A stretch of DNA of 64,000 nt from Marinobacter sp. F3R08 (GCF_018860425.1 NZ_JAHKPI010000015.1:248001-312000); one strand, 5' to 3'; shown: positions 44,777 to 54,719, numbered from the stretch's first letter. Notes: generated from the letters alone by a model not told the origin. Made by a program: numbers and translations.

Positions 44777-45409
44777 GTGATCCGTTGTCCGGTATGCGAG
44801 CAGGACAGTCTCTCGGATTTTCGGGTGGTAAAGACCCAGCGTTACCTTCGATGCAGCATCTGTGAAGCGACGGTGATGGATGAGTCATGCCGCTTGTCGC
44901 CCGAACAGGAACGGAACATCTATCAATTGCATAACAATGATCCGTTGGATCCGGGCTACCGGAACTTTCTCTCGAAACTGACGGAACCGCTTCTGGAGCG
45001 CCTGTCACCGGGTGCCCGCGGACTGGATTTTGGCTGCGGACCGGGGCCGGCGCTGGCACAAATGCTGGAGGCTGAAGGCATGGTCGTCAGTCTCTACGAT
45101 CCCTACTTTTATCCTTCGACCGACGTTCTGGCTCAAACCTACGACTTCATTACCTGCACCGAAGTGGCAGAGCATCTTTATGCGCCGGCCAGTGTCTTCA
45201 GAAATCTGGATGGCATGCTCAGACCGGGAGGCTGGCTGGCGGTGATGACCTGCTTCCAGACGGACGATGACCGGTTTGATAACTGGCATTATCGCCGGGA
45301 CCCGACCCACGTCGTTTTCTACCGGGAATCCACTTTCGAGCTGCTGGGGAACAAATTCGGCTGGCACTTGGAGATACCAGGAAAAGATGTGGCCCTGTTC
45401 CGGAAGTAG
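44777..45409 (+). CDS. Zinc-ribbon class I SAM-dependent methyltransferase
   Basis: A 210-residue protein. A short N-terminal zinc ribbon (CPVCEQDSL and LRCSICEAT) is followed by a Rossmann methyltransferase domain with motif I as LDFGCGPGPAL and an Asp in SLYDPYFYP. The block HYRRDPTHVVFYRESTFELL is typical of this small-protein group often annotated as a 2-polyprenyl-3-methyl-type methyltransferase. The start is uncertain: GTG at 44777 gives the protein beginning at the ribbon, TTG at 44759 overlaps the GTPase gene. It is co-transcribed with the Zur-linked GTPase; substrate unknown. Confidence 0.75.
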   Translation: MIRCPVCEQDSLSDFRVVKTQRYLRCSICEATVMDESCRLSPEQERNIYQLHNNDPLDPGYRNFLSKLTEPLLERLSPGARGLDFGCGPGPALAQMLEAEGMVVSLYDPYFYPSTDVLAQTYDFITCTEVAEHLYAPASVFRNLDGMLRPGGWLAVMTCFQTDDDRFDNWHYRRDPTHVVFYRESTFELLGNKFGWHLEIPGKDVALFRK

Positions 45410-45493
45410 CGTTTTGTTTCAGGTCCCGGACGGTTCCGGCGTGGTGCATGCGCACCCATGCCGGCTGTCGGCATGACTCTTTGACTGCCCTGT

Positions 45494-46942
45494 TCAGAAC
45501 GTTGACAGGCCTGTGGCTTCCATTAACCGGTAGCGCCAGTAGCGAAGCCTGGATTCGTCAGCCCAGTGCTCGTAGGGCAGGCTCATCACGGGATTGTCAC
45601 CAGGGCCCTTCTGCCATTGCTCATCAAAGAATCGATGGGCTTTGGTGGCAACCGGTGATTGATCCGCTGTGGATACCCAGACATTGGCTTCAAGGTTCAG
45701 ATTGTCGAGATTGCGCCGGGTAAAATTGGCCGAACCGAGGAGTAGTTCTGTTGCCCCGTTTTCCTTTGCCAGCATCAGCAGTTTGCTGTGACATTGCTCC
45801 CCCCGGGTATTGCACCATCGGACAGGAATGCCTGCACGAACCAGTTCCATAGCGACCTGTCGATTGGGAATCCCACTTTTTTGATGGCCGAAGGCTTCGT
45901 TGTTGGCGTCAAGCAAAACCCGAAGTGCCACGCCCCGTTTTGCTGCATCAATCAGCGCTTCGACGATATCGCGTTGTGAAAGATAGAACATGGCCAGACT
46001 CAGCTGATCGCTGTTGGCAGCGCCGTGAATCATGGCCAGAGCCTGATCTCGAATTTCCGACTCGGTCAGCACGGCCACCAGGGGCATGTCTGTCTTGCCA
46101 GGTTCCGGCGTGGCTTCGTGGGACTGGCTGATCCAGTGATCAATCAGCGTAGTGTCCACTCCGGACAGGGCAAGAACGCCGCGTTCGCTTTTCAGGAGGT
46201 CGATTACGGCAGGCCCCTTGAAACTCAGCCCCAGGTTGCTGTGCCGGCTGCTGCCGTCGTGTGGATTGGCCGAGGTAACGATGGCTCTGAGGGAGCCCGC
46301 CTCATCTGCGACCAGAAGTTTTCGATGATTGGCCTTGAAGTTCAGCAATGCCAGATAGCTGCGAATGGTGACAGGCCTGGTGCCCAGGGCGTTGGCCAGC
46401 CAGCCGCCATCCGGGTCGTTTCCGAACCACTGGCAACAAAACCGCCAGACTGCCGACCAGACCGGGTTACTGTCCCTGAGCGGGAGCAGTCCGGTTTCGA
46501 CTACAGGAATACCTTCATTGCGCAGGGCTTCAAACCAGGGGGAAGTGCTGCCGCCATACATCGTGTTCAGTGGGTCAGAGATGACCGTAATGGACAGCTT
46601 CGGCTTTTCTGCCTTTCTGGCCAGCAGAGCCTCGGTCAGTTGCCGGGCCAATGGGCGCTGGACGACACCCTCCGGGCCAGTGCTGTTGAACAGAAACATG
46701 TCGACGAGAATGAACTCATTGGCCTGTCCGATAAGCCGGAACACTTCGTCAAAGATTTCCTGGTCTGTTTCTTCGCGGCCATCCTGATAGTGACGGGTGA
46801 CATCTGTCAGCAGGACGGGTTCCTCTAGCGCAACCGGGTTGCCCCGATAGCTGATGCCCGATGGCAATGGCTTGTGGGTGTGATAAAGGCCGATACCCGT
46901 CAGTGCGAGCAGTAACAGTACAATCAGAAGCTTCAGTGCCAT
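45494..46942 (-). CDS. Membrane-anchored phospholipase D-like protein
   Basis: A 482-residue protein with an N-terminal helix (LKLLIVLLLLALTGIG) and two HKD half-sites. The first is NHRKLLVADEAGS (near residue 225) and the second CHSKLLMLAKENGATELLLGSANFTRRNLDN (near 405). The arrangement fits a cardiolipin synthase or PLD-type transferase or nuclease. The first half-site retains H-x-K but its distal Asp is not obvious, so activity is uncertain. The ATG at 46942 has GAGGA upstream; the frame extends to 47044. Confidence 0.78.
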   Translation of the reverse strand: MALKLLIVLLLLALTGIGLYHTHKPLPSGISYRGNPVALEEPVLLTDVTRHYQDGREETDQEIFDEVFRLIGQANEFILVDMFLFNSTGPEGVVQRPLARQLTEALLARKAEKPKLSITVISDPLNTMYGGSTSPWFEALRNEGIPVVETGLLPLRDSNPVWSAVWRFCCQWFGNDPDGGWLANALGTRPVTIRSYLALLNFKANHRKLLVADEAGSLRAIVTSANPHDGSSRHSNLGLSFKGPAVIDLLKSERGVLALSGVDTTLIDHWISQSHEATPEPGKTDMPLVAVLTESEIRDQALAMIHGAANSDQLSLAMFYLSQRDIVEALIDAAKRGVALRVLLDANNEAFGHQKSGIPNRQVAMELVRAGIPVRWCNTRGEQCHSKLLMLAKENGATELLLGSANFTRRNLDNLNLEANVWVSTADQSPVATKAHRFFDEQWQKGPGDNPVMSLPYEHWADESRLRYWRYRLMEATGLSTF

Positions 46943-47055
46943 GCGTGTTTTTCCTCTGTCCCTGAGATAAACAACGGGATTACTGTGCGCGACCCTTGGG
47001 CTTGCAGGAGACGGTTCAGTATCCCCGGCCGATAGCAAAGACAATCTGCTGGGGG

Positions 47056-47802
47056 CTAGCGGATCTGTTCCTGAACAAACCTGGAGAACCGGGAAAGCAG
47101 CGAAGATGCGTCTGGTGAAGGCATGACTCCAGCGATCAGAGAATTCACGTCCAGTCCTTCCCGGGTAAGTTCTGGTGATTGTACTTTCAGGTAGGCGTTC
47201 ATAATGGCATCCGTGAACTCCGGATGGAATTGCACGCCCCAGGCGCAGGAACCAATTCTGAATGCCTGGTGTGGTTCGAATCGGTTGCGCCCCAGCAGGG
47301 CCGCGCCTTCAGGCAGGCGCAGAACCGATTGCCGGTGCGTCAACTGGGCTGGAAATCTGGCCGGAAGCTTCTGAAACAGGGGGTCAGATTTGGCTTCGGG
47401 GAGGAGTTCAACCTCGTAAGTGCCGGTTTCCCTTCCGTCCGGATGATAGCCAACGTCTCCGCCCAGCGCATGGGCCAGCAATTGATGCCCGTAGCAGACA
47501 CCGAGCACCGGCACTTCAAGGTTGACGGCCTGTGCCAGCCAGCGTGCGGTATTTTCACTCCAGTCAGCGCGATCACTGACCATGGCAGGAGACCCGGTCA
47601 CCACGATGCCGTCCCAGTCCTCCGGGGTTCCGGGTAGCTCGCCGGCTTCGGCATTGGAAACCGTGATGTCCAGATCGTCTGATAGCCCGCGCAGGAACCA
47701 TTTATCAAAGTCGCCAAACTGCGCCCGGATGTCCGGGTAGGTGGTGCCTGTTTTCAGGATCACCACACGTGCCTTTCGGTTCATGGGTGCGTTCTGTTGC
47801 AT
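47056..47802 (-). CDS. Class I glutamine amidotransferase-like protein
   Basis: A 248-residue stand-alone GATase1 domain. The nucleophile Cys is in VLGVCYGHQLLAHALGG and the His/Glu pair in WGVQFHPEFT. Close relatives include the YbgJ-like and GMP synthase-like amidotransferases; some act on gamma-glutamyl compounds. Substrate unknown. AGGAAG precedes the ATG at 47802; an ATG at 47784 is possible. Confidence 0.82.
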   Translation of the reverse strand: MQQNAPMNRKARVVILKTGTTYPDIRAQFGDFDKWFLRGLSDDLDITVSNAEAGELPGTPEDWDGIVVTGSPAMVSDRADWSENTARWLAQAVNLEVPVLGVCYGHQLLAHALGGDVGYHPDGRETGTYEVELLPEAKSDPLFQKLPARFPAQLTHRQSVLRLPEGAALLGRNRFEPHQAFRIGSCAWGVQFHPEFTDAIMNAYLKVQSPELTREGLDVNSLIAGVMPSPDASSLLSRFSRFVQEQIR

Positions 47803-47838
47803 GGTGCTATCTTCCTGCCTGACCGAAGTGTTGAGTAT

Positions 47839-48564
47839 TTACTGCTCCGGAAGTTCGGCATTGTGGAACACGTTCTGGACATCATCCAGTTCGTTCAGCA
47901 TGTCCAGGAATTTCTCGAACATGGGGATGTCGTCACCCTCAACCGGAGTTGTGGTCTTGGGCAGGAACTGGATCTCGTCGACATCGAAATCGACGCCGTC
48001 AATTGCGTCCACCAGAGCCTGGCGAGCCTTGGCGTATTCGGTGTTCGGTGTGAACACGGTAATCAGGCCATCTTCATTTTCAATGTCGGTGACATCCACG
48101 TCCGCTTCCATCAGCGCTTCCAGGACTGTCTCCTCATCATCGCCCTTGAATGCGAAAATGGCGCTATGGTCGAACATGTGAGAAACGGCACCGGGCGTGC
48201 CGATCTTGCACTTGGTCTTGGTAAAGGCCAGGCGTACGTCGCCGAAGGTGCGGTTGGGATTGTCTGTGAGACAGTCCACGATCACCATGCAATTTCCCGG
48301 ACCATAGCCTTCATAGCGGGCTGCAGAATAGTCTTCGCCGGCGCCACCCTTGGCCTTGTCGATGGCCTTCTCAATCACGTGGGTAGGTACCTGATCTTTC
48401 TTTGCCCGCTCAATGAGTCCGCGTAAGGACAGGTTGGCCTGGGGATCAGGGCCCCCAGACTTGGCACTCATGTAAATCTCGCGGCCGTATTTGCTGTAGA
48501 CCTTGGTTTTCGCGGCGGCCGTTTTGGCCATGGATTCTTTGCGGTTCTGGTAGGCTCTGCCCAT
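47839..48564 (-). CDS. yeeN: YebC/PmpR family protein, YeeN type
   Basis: A 241-residue protein with the YeeN-branch opening [30 protein letters not shown]. The conserved central block [35 protein letters not shown] and the C-terminal VQNVFHN are present. The family includes transcription regulators and, for YebC, a translation factor that relieves polyproline pausing. The start at 48564 follows AGAGG; the longer frame to 48612 looks unused. Confidence 0.88.
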   Translation of the reverse strand: MGRAYQNRKESMAKTAAAKTKVYSKYGREIYMSAKSGGPDPQANLSLRGLIERAKKDQVPTHVIEKAIDKAKGGAGEDYSAARYEGYGPGNCMVIVDCLTDNPNRTFGDVRLAFTKTKCKIGTPGAVSHMFDHSAIFAFKGDDEETVLEALMEADVDVTDIENEDGLITVFTPNTEYAKARQALVDAIDGVDFDVDEIQFLPKTTTPVEGDDIPMFEKFLDMLNELDDVQNVFHNAELPEQ

Positions 48565-48653
48565 CTGCACTGCCTCTTGGTTTCCTGAGAAAGGCCGGAT
48601 TTTACTCAACATTGGCTGTTTGGGACAGGCCTATTTGGCACACAGTCAGGAAG

Positions 48654-49454
48654 TTAAACGTAATCCAGAGGCTGTCGGTAGTTGTCCTGAGTCATCAGAT
48701 CGATGCCGCATTCCATGTCACTGACCCAGTTCAGGAACCGGTCAATCATCACAGCGCCCTCGAAGCGTTTCCCGTGCTGGGGCACAATCATCGATACGTC
48801 CATGTCCCGAACCATGTTCGCCCACAGGCGGCAGACCTTCTGGGAGGCAATATAGCGACGGTGGAAGCCAATCATGTTCGGTACGTGCCTGTCGAAATCC
48901 TTTACCGGCAGGTGATCATCCTTGCCGCCCATCGAAGCGCCAAGATCACCAGAAAACAGAATCTTCGAGACCGGATCATAGAATTGCAGGTTGCCCACGG
49001 AGTGCATGAAGTGGGCTGGCAGGCATTGCAGGTAGGACTCGCCAAACTTTACGTTGGCACCGGTGTCAGGAATGCTGACGATACGGTCGTAGACGCTGCC
49101 ACTGAGCTGGCTGGTCACATAGCTGGAAACCAGATGCGGAAGAAACCGGGCCCAGAGCTTTGAGGTCACAATACTGGCGCGGGTATGAACGATCCAGCGA
49201 TCGATGGCGCCGATAATATCCGGATCCTGATGAGAGGCGAACACGTAATCCATGTCGCGGATATTCATATAGCGTGAAGCGGCCACCGATAATGGTGTAT
49301 AGGTCAGGTCGCCGCCCGGATCGATAAGCGCCTCGTGTTTGCCATCGACAATCAGAAACTGGTTGGATTGGACACCCTCGCCGGTTACCAGGGAATCGAA
49401 CATCAGGCATTTATGGTGTCCGTCATCAAACAGGACAATCGGTTCGGCTGCCAT
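48654..49454 (-). CDS. Oxygen-binding diiron MBL-fold protein (ODP/flavodiiron-like)
   Basis: A 266-residue metallo-beta-lactamase-fold protein without a flavodoxin domain. The metal-ligand loop reads SHQDPDIIGAIDRW, like the HxD/E-x-D loop of flavodiiron ODP domains, and further His/Asp ligands appear in LPAHFMHSVGNLQF, FSGDLGASMGG and VPQHGKRFEG. It may reduce oxygen or sense it as a stand-alone ODP. The ATG at 49454 has GGGAGA upstream. The 147 bases before 49602 show no other gene. Confidence 0.78.
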   Translation of the reverse strand: MAAEPIVLFDDGHHKCLMFDSLVTGEGVQSNQFLIVDGKHEALIDPGGDLTYTPLSVAASRYMNIRDMDYVFASHQDPDIIGAIDRWIVHTRASIVTSKLWARFLPHLVSSYVTSQLSGSVYDRIVSIPDTGANVKFGESYLQCLPAHFMHSVGNLQFYDPVSKILFSGDLGASMGGKDDHLPVKDFDRHVPNMIGFHRRYIASQKVCRLWANMVRDMDVSMIVPQHGKRFEGAVMIDRFLNWVSDMECGIDLMTQDNYRQPLDYV

Positions 49455-49601
49455 TTCGGTCTCCCGCAGAATACAGTATGGCCCGGTCGTGGAGACCAGG
49501 TTGTGCAAGCTGCGCGGAGAGTACAAAATTGACGAATACCAACTATTGCCTCAGGTCAATTCTATTATAATCAAAAGGTAACGAATTGTTATCGACTGAA
49601 T

Positions 49602-50030
49602 TTAAGCGAAAATTGGCACCCGCTTGATTCCGCGTCTGATGCCTTGCTCCAGAGCTGCACTGACGACTTTTCCGGTGAATGGAATAATGTCTTCAAAGGT
49701 GATGGTGTAGTTCACCCGGGTCTGGCCTTCCGGTGTGTCTTCCAGTCGGATTCGTCCCAGATGATTGCGGATAGGGCTCATGCCGATAATGATGTACTCG
49801 ATGAGTGAATCCGGCTCGAAGCTGGTGATGGTTTCCGTCAGCCCAACTGGCCCGAACCCGATTTTTCGAACCGAACCCGTTCCATTCGGATCTGCTTGAT
49901 CACTATCCTTGATACGTTTGACCGGAATTCCCAGCAGTTTGCCAAAGCGCCGGTGGTCGGCGAACAGGGCAAAGACCTTTCGTCGCGGCACGTTTACAGT
50001 TTCTTCAATCTGAATGCTGTACATGGGCAT
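49602..50030 (-). CDS. SRPBCC family protein
   Basis: A 142-residue START-like/polyketide cyclase-type domain: VNVPRRKVFALFADHRRFGKLLG at the start, GTGSVRKIGFGPVGLTETITSFEPD in the middle, FTGKVVSAALEQGIRRGIKRV at the C-terminus. Function unknown; it probably binds a lipid or hydrophobic ligand. Upstream signals are weak; ATG at 50030 or 50024. Confidence 0.78.
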   Translation of the reverse strand: MPMYSIQIEETVNVPRRKVFALFADHRRFGKLLGIPVKRIKDSDQADPNGTGSVRKIGFGPVGLTETITSFEPDSLIEYIIIGMSPIRNHLGRIRLEDTPEGQTRVNYTITFEDIIPFTGKVVSAALEQGIRRGIKRVPIFA

Positions 50031-50135
50031 GGGCTTACTCTTTTTTTGTCGTTGGCTGAACCAAGCCTACCCCCTCGTATCCTGTAACAAAAGTCGCAGC
50101 AGGCGGCAGGTTGTACTCGGCTCTGAATCGAGTAG

Positions 50136-51011
50136 TCAGTGCCGGGCGGTATGTCGATAATCCCGGGGCGACTGACCCATTACCTTTTTGAAAAGCCGGG
50201 AAAAATAGTAAGCGTCGTCGTAGCCGAGGCGTCGGCTTATGTCGGCAAAGCTCAGGCTGCTGGTGTCCAGCATCTGACAGGCCCGCTCCACTTTCAGGTG
50301 CAGGAAATGCTGGATCGGCGATGTGCCGGTCTGTTCCCGGTAACGGGTTGCAAAATGGGCCGGAGAGAGACCGGCAAGGTCCGCCAGTTGTTCCAGGCTG
50401 ATGCGTTCATCCAGGTGCTCGCGCATATAATTGTGGATGGTTTCCAGTTCCGCCTGCCGCTCATGACCTGTTTCGTCGGCGTTAATCGGGACCGCGGCCA
50501 GCAACTGGCGAAGTCGGTTGGCCGCGTGGATCAGACCGCGGGCCCGGAAACCGGTCTGTCGGACTGACAGCAGGCCGTTGAAGTCGACCAGAAGCCGGGG
50601 CTGTCGACCCAGATGGCGAATATGAGTGGGGCCATCGAACCCCATGTGGTTTCGGAAATCCTCCGCCAGTGGGCCGGTGTAGTGCACCCAATGAATCGTC
50701 CATGGATCGTCAGGGGCTGCGGTATACCGGTGATTGGCGCCGGCGGGCAGAAGCAGAAGATCTCCGGCTTCGACGGTGTAAGGTTCACCCCGGATATTCA
50801 GGAACGCTTTACCGTCCGTGCAGTAGATCAAAAGATGGTCGCGATGGTGTTCCCGGTGCATGTGATGGCCCGTGGCACGGCGGTAGTGGCCAAAAGCCAG
50901 TGGGTAGAGATCCCGCGTTAACGGGTGGCTCGCGAGCAATCGGATGATGGGCTCAGGTACCACATAGCGAATGCTGTCTTTGGGCACCGGCCACTGTGAG
51001 GTCTGGGTCAT
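50136..51011 (-). CDS. mmsR: AraC-family regulator MmsR
   Basis: A 291-residue protein. A cupin-like sensor ([44 protein letters not shown]) is followed by a pair of HTH motifs ending [28 protein letters not shown]. It matches MmsR, the activator of valine-degradation genes mmsAB in Pseudomonas. It is divergent from mmsA, and AraC-type direct repeats lie between them. Confidence 0.87.
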   Translation of the reverse strand: MTQTSQWPVPKDSIRYVVPEPIIRLLASHPLTRDLYPLAFGHYRRATGHHMHREHHRDHLLIYCTDGKAFLNIRGEPYTVEAGDLLLLPAGANHRYTAAPDDPWTIHWVHYTGPLAEDFRNHMGFDGPTHIRHLGRQPRLLVDFNGLLSVRQTGFRARGLIHAANRLRQLLAAVPINADETGHERQAELETIHNYMREHLDERISLEQLADLAGLSPAHFATRYREQTGTSPIQHFLHLKVERACQMLDTSSLSFADISRRLGYDDAYYFSRLFKKVMGQSPRDYRHTARH

Positions 51012-51045
51012 TTTGGGTCTTGTTTATTTTAGCTTTATCGAAAGA

Positions 51046-51090
51046 TAGTCCATCACGGGCGAAATTTAGTCAATCATCCTTTGGTCATTC
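51046..51090. promoter_or_regulatory. MmsR-type direct-repeat operator
   Basis: TAGTCCATC (51046-51054) and TAGTCAATC (51067-51075) are direct repeats 21 bases apart, two helical turns, the usual AraC spacing. A third copy TGGTCATTC (51082-51090) follows 15 bases later. All lie in the mmsR/mmsA gap. Confidence 0.6.
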
Positions 51091-51172
51091 CCGTGCTAGC
51101 CTGTGGTTAATCGTGGCCGTAACCCTCCGGTTCCGGTCGGCTTCCCGCACAACAACAAACAGGGACAACAAC

Positions 51173-52666
51173 ATGAAAAATGTACCGCTGTATCTTGCAG
51201 GTGAATTCGTCGATAGCAACACCAGTGAATGGATCGACGTCACCAACCCCGCGACCAATGAAGTCATTGCCAGGGCCCCCTGCACGACCGATGCAGAAAT
51301 GCGCAAGGCCATCGAGAGTGCGGGTGAAATGTTCAAGACCTGGAAGGAAGTGCCAGTCTCCGAGCGCGCCCGGGTCATGCTGCGTTATCAGGCACTGCTG
51401 AAAGAACACCACGATGAAATTGCCGAGATCCTGGCTCAGGAAACCGGCAAGACCTTTGAAGACGCCAAGGGCGATGTCTGGCGTGGCATCGAAGTGGTTG
51501 AGCATGCGGCCAACGTTGCCTCCATGATGATGGGTGAGACCGTTGAAAACGTTGCCCGCTCAGTGGACACCCACTCCTGGATTCAGCCGCTGGGCGTGTG
51601 TGCCGGTATTACTCCGTTCAACTTCCCGGCAATGATTCCGCTGTGGATGTTCCCCATGGCCATTGCCTGCGGTAACACCTTTATTCTGAAGCCTTCCGAG
51701 CAGGATCCGCTGACGCCTACGCGTCTTGCCGAGCTGTTTGAAGAAGCTGGCGCCCCCAAAGGCGTTTTGCAGGTAGTGCACGGTGGCAAGGAACAGGTAG
51801 ATGTGCTGCTGACCGATCCGGCCATCAAAGCCGTCTCTTTTGTTGGATCTGTACCTGTTGGTCGTTACATCTACGAAACCGGTACTCGCAACATGAAGCG
51901 TGTGCAGAGCTTCGCCGGTGCCAAGAACCACATGGTTATCCTGCCTGATGCGGACAAGCAGCAAGTCATCAATGCTCTGGTCGGCGCCTCTGTCGGCGCT
52001 GCCGGTCAGCGCTGCATGGCGATTTCCGTCGCCGTTTTCGTGGGCGAAGCCCAGCAGTGGATTCCGGAACTGAAGGACGCCATGGCGAAAGTTCGTCCGG
52101 GTGCCTGGAACGATTCCGGTGCCAGTTATGGGCCAATCATTTCGGCCAAGGCGAAAGACCGTATCGAATCCCTGATTGCGACTGGTGAAGCCCAGGGTGC
52201 CAATCTGCTGCTGGACGGCCGCGGTTGCACGGTGGACGGATTGCCGGACGGTAACTGGGTTGGCCCTACACTGTTCTCGGGTGTCACCACCGAGATGGAC
52301 ATCTATAACGAAGAAATCTTTGGGCCTGTGCTGTCCTGTGTAGAAACCGACACACTCGGCGATGCCATTGAGCTGGTCAATAACAGCCCGTACGGCAACG
52401 GTGTTTCCATCTTCACCAGCTCCGGTGGCGCCGCGCGTCGCTTCCAGCATGAAATCGATGTTGGTCAGGTCGGGGTGAACATTCCCATTCCGGTACCCCT
52501 GCCGTTCTTCTCGTTCACCGGTTGGAAAGGTTCTTTCTATGGGGACCAGCACGCCTATGGCAAGCAGGCGGTTCGCTTCTACACTGAAACCAAAACGGTT
52601 ACCTCCCGCTGGTTCTCCAGTGAAACGACCAGCACTGAAGCCAACTTCTCTATCCAGTTGCGTTAA
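51173..52666 (+). CDS. mmsA: CoA-acylating methylmalonate-semialdehyde dehydrogenase
   Basis: A 497-residue aldehyde dehydrogenase of the MmsA branch, which turns methylmalonate semialdehyde into propionyl-CoA. Visible features are [24 protein letters not shown], the NAD loop [16 protein letters not shown] and the nucleophile Cys in [11 protein letters not shown] (about residue 282). The start at 51173 follows GGGA and a CAA-rich leader. MmsR control is expected. It is followed by a terminator-like hairpin, so later genes may be read at reduced level or from another promoter. Confidence 0.93.
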   Translation: MKNVPLYLAGEFVDSNTSEWIDVTNPATNEVIARAPCTTDAEMRKAIESAGEMFKTWKEVPVSERARVMLRYQALLKEHHDEIAEILAQETGKTFEDAKGDVWRGIEVVEHAANVASMMMGETVENVARSVDTHSWIQPLGVCAGITPFNFPAMIPLWMFPMAIACGNTFILKPSEQDPLTPTRLAELFEEAGAPKGVLQVVHGGKEQVDVLLTDPAIKAVSFVGSVPVGRYIYETGTRNMKRVQSFAGAKNHMVILPDADKQQVINALVGASVGAAGQRCMAISVAVFVGEAQQWIPELKDAMAKVRPGAWNDSGASYGPIISAKAKDRIESLIATGEAQGANLLLDGRGCTVDGLPDGNWVGPTLFSGVTTEMDIYNEEIFGPVLSCVETDTLGDAIELVNNSPYGNGVSIFTSSGGAARRFQHEIDVGQVGVNIPIPVPLPFFSFTGWKGSFYGDQHAYGKQAVRFYTETKTVTSRWFSSETTSTEANFSIQLR

Positions 52667-52688
52667 TTGCGTTGAAGGTGGGGTGTTT

Positions 52689-52720
52689 GGGCCGGAATCT
52701 GTTTCCGGCCCCTTCTTGTT
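52689..52720 (+). terminator. Terminator between mmsA and the acyl-CoA dehydrogenase gene
   Basis: GGGCCGGAA (52689-52697) pairs with TTCCGGCCC (52703-52711) over TCTGT and is followed by a T-rich run. It lies 22 bases after mmsA and 43 before the next ATG, so it may act as an attenuator inside the operon. Confidence 0.7.
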
Positions 52721-52762
52721 TGCCCCTTTCGATGCCGAGCCCCTTAATTCTGGAGCGTAACG

Positions 52763-53929
52763 ATGGACTTTAACCTTACTGAAGACCAGCTGGCGTTTCG
52801 CGAGGCTGCGCGGGCGTTCGCGGAAAAATCCATGGCACCCCACGCCGCAAAGTGGGACGACGAACATATCTTCCCGATCGATGTGATGAAGGAAGCCGGC
52901 GAGATGGGATTCATGGGAATGTACACCCCGGAATCCCTTGGCGGCATGGGCCTCTCACGGCTGGACACTTCGGTCATTGTGGAAGAGCTCGCCGCTGCCT
53001 GTCCTTCAACAGCAGCGTTTATCACTATTCACAACATGGCCACCTGGATGGTCGCCAGCTTTGCTTCGGACGATCTCAAGCAGGAAATCGTACCTAAGCT
53101 GGCTTGCGGCGAGTGGCTTGCTTCCTATTGCCTGACCGAACCGGGAGCCGGTTCGGACGCAGCCAGTCTTCGTACCAAAGCGGTCCGGGATGGCGACAGT
53201 TATGTGATCAATGGCAGTAAAGTATTCATCTCTGGCGCCGGTGCCACCGATATTCTGGTGCTCATGGCCCGAACCGGGGCGCCCGATTCCGGTTACAGGG
53301 GCATTTCCACTTTCGTGATCCCGGCAGACGCCGACGGCGTTTCCTATGGCAAAAATGAGGAAAAGATGGGCTGGCACAGCCAGCCGACCCGGATGATCAG
53401 TCTGGAGAACGTCCGTATTCCTGTCAGCAACCGTGTGGGCGAAGAGGGAGATGGTTTCGCTATTGCCATGAAAGGCCTCGATGGCGGGCGGCTGAATATC
53501 GCCACCTGTTCCCTTGGTGGTGCCCAGGCGGCTCTCCTTCGCGCCCGCAATTACATGCACGAGCGTGAGCAGTTCGGCAAACCCCTGGCAGCGTTCCAGG
53601 CTCTGCAGTTCAAACTGGCCGATATGGCCACCAACCTGGTCGCAGCGCGGCAGATGGTTCGACTGGGGGCCTTCAAACTCGATAACGCCGATCCGGAAGC
53701 AACACTGCACTGTGCCATGGCCAAGCGCTTCGCGACTGACGCCTGCTTTGAAGTGGTCAACGAGGCGCTGCAGCTGCATGGCGGCTATGGCTATATTCGT
53801 GAATATCCCCTGGAGCGTTACCTGCGGGATCTGCGAGTGCACCAGATCCTGGAAGGCACCAACGAAATCATGCGTCTGATTGTTGCCCGTCGTCTGCTCG
53901 ATGACGGCGTGGCCGAAGCAATTCAATAA
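52763..53929 (+). CDS. Acyl-CoA dehydrogenase, probable isobutyryl-CoA dehydrogenase
   Basis: A 388-residue FAD enzyme. Family motifs include LTEPGAGSDAASLRTKAV, the FAD/substrate loop GKNEEKMGWHSQPTR and the C-terminal HQILEGTNEIMRLIVARRLL carrying the likely base Glu. GGYGYIREYPLERYLRDLRVHQ is typical of short/branched-chain members. Its place between mmsA and the methacrylyl-CoA hydratase gene makes isobutyryl-CoA the best substrate guess. The next gene follows in 10 bases. Confidence 0.88.
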   Translation: MDFNLTEDQLAFREAARAFAEKSMAPHAAKWDDEHIFPIDVMKEAGEMGFMGMYTPESLGGMGLSRLDTSVIVEELAAACPSTAAFITIHNMATWMVASFASDDLKQEIVPKLACGEWLASYCLTEPGAGSDAASLRTKAVRDGDSYVINGSKVFISGAGATDILVLMARTGAPDSGYRGISTFVIPADADGVSYGKNEEKMGWHSQPTRMISLENVRIPVSNRVGEEGDGFAIAMKGLDGGRLNIATCSLGGAQAALLRARNYMHEREQFGKPLAAFQALQFKLADMATNLVAARQMVRLGAFKLDNADPEATLHCAMAKRFATDACFEVVNEALQLHGGYGYIREYPLERYLRDLRVHQILEGTNEIMRLIVARRLLDDGVAEAIQ

Positions 53930-53939
53930 GGAGATCCCC

Positions 53940-54719
53940 ATGAGCGATCTTATCCAGCTCGAAAAACGCGGACACATCGCGGTACTGACCATCAACAATC
54001 CTCCCGCTAATACCTGGACCCGGGATTCCCTGATTGCCTTGATGGATACCGTTCATGAATTGAACGAAGACCGGAATATTTTTGCCCTGGTAATGACCGG
54101 GCAGGGCGAAAAGTTCTATTCCGCGGGTGCGGACCTGAAAACCTTTGCCGACGGCGACAAGGCGCGGGCCAATGAAATGGCCCAGTTGTTCGGAGAAGCC
54201 TTTGCGACACTCAGCCGTTTCCGGGGAGTATCGATTGCGGCGGTTAATGGTTATGCCATGGGTGGTGGCCTGGAATGCGCCATGGCCTGCGATATTCGCA
54301 TAGCCGAAGAGCATGCCCAGATGGCATTGCCCGAAGCCGGCGTTGGTCTGTTGCCCTGTGCGGGTGGTACTCAGAATCTCCCCTGGCTGGTTGGCGAAGG
54401 CTGGGCCAAACGCATGATTCTGTGCGGTGAGCGCGTGAAAGCCGACACGGCATTGCGAATTGGGCTGGTTGAGGAAGTGGTCCCGACCGGAGAGAGTCTT
54501 GATAAAGCGCTTGAGCTGGCCGAAATGGCCTGCCAACAGAGCCCCTCGTCCACAGCCCGTTGCAAGACCCTGGTGATGAGCGCCCGAGATGGCCGCAGCC
54601 ACGACGATGCCTGGCGCATGGAGCGGGAACTGTTTGTTGAGCTGTTCTCCACTGAAGACCAGAAAGAAGGCGTGAATGCGTTTCTCGACAAGCGCAAACC
54701 GGAATGGAAAAACCGCTAA
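53940..54719 (+). CDS. Enoyl-CoA hydratase (valine pathway)
   Basis: A 259-residue crotonase. The oxyanion segments are KFYSAGADLKTFADG and NGYAMGGGLECAMACDIRIA, and the downstream acidic residues include ALPEAGVGLLPCAGGTQ. It would hydrate methacrylyl-CoA to 3-hydroxyisobutyryl-CoA. The ATG at 53940 has AAGGAG upstream; the longer frame to 53880 overlaps the dehydrogenase gene and is not used. Confidence 0.87.
   Translation: MSDLIQLEKRGHIAVLTINNPPANTWTRDSLIALMDTVHELNEDRNIFALVMTGQGEKFYSAGADLKTFADGDKARANEMAQLFGEAFATLSRFRGVSIAAVNGYAMGGGLECAMACDIRIAEEHAQMALPEAGVGLLPCAGGTQNLPWLVGEGWAKRMILCGERVKADTALRIGLVEEVVPTGESLDKALELAEMACQQSPSSTARCKTLVMSARDGRSHDDAWRMERELFVELFSTEDQKEGVNAFLDKRKPEWKNR

Noticed and set aside
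51560..52867. A 435-residue minus-strand frame opposite mmsA
   Set aside because: Shadow of the well-supported aldehyde dehydrogenase gene; low-complexity composition and no family.
53006..53998. A 330-residue minus-strand frame opposite the acyl-CoA dehydrogenase gene
   Set aside because: Antisense shadow with no motif; the plus-strand gene is clear.
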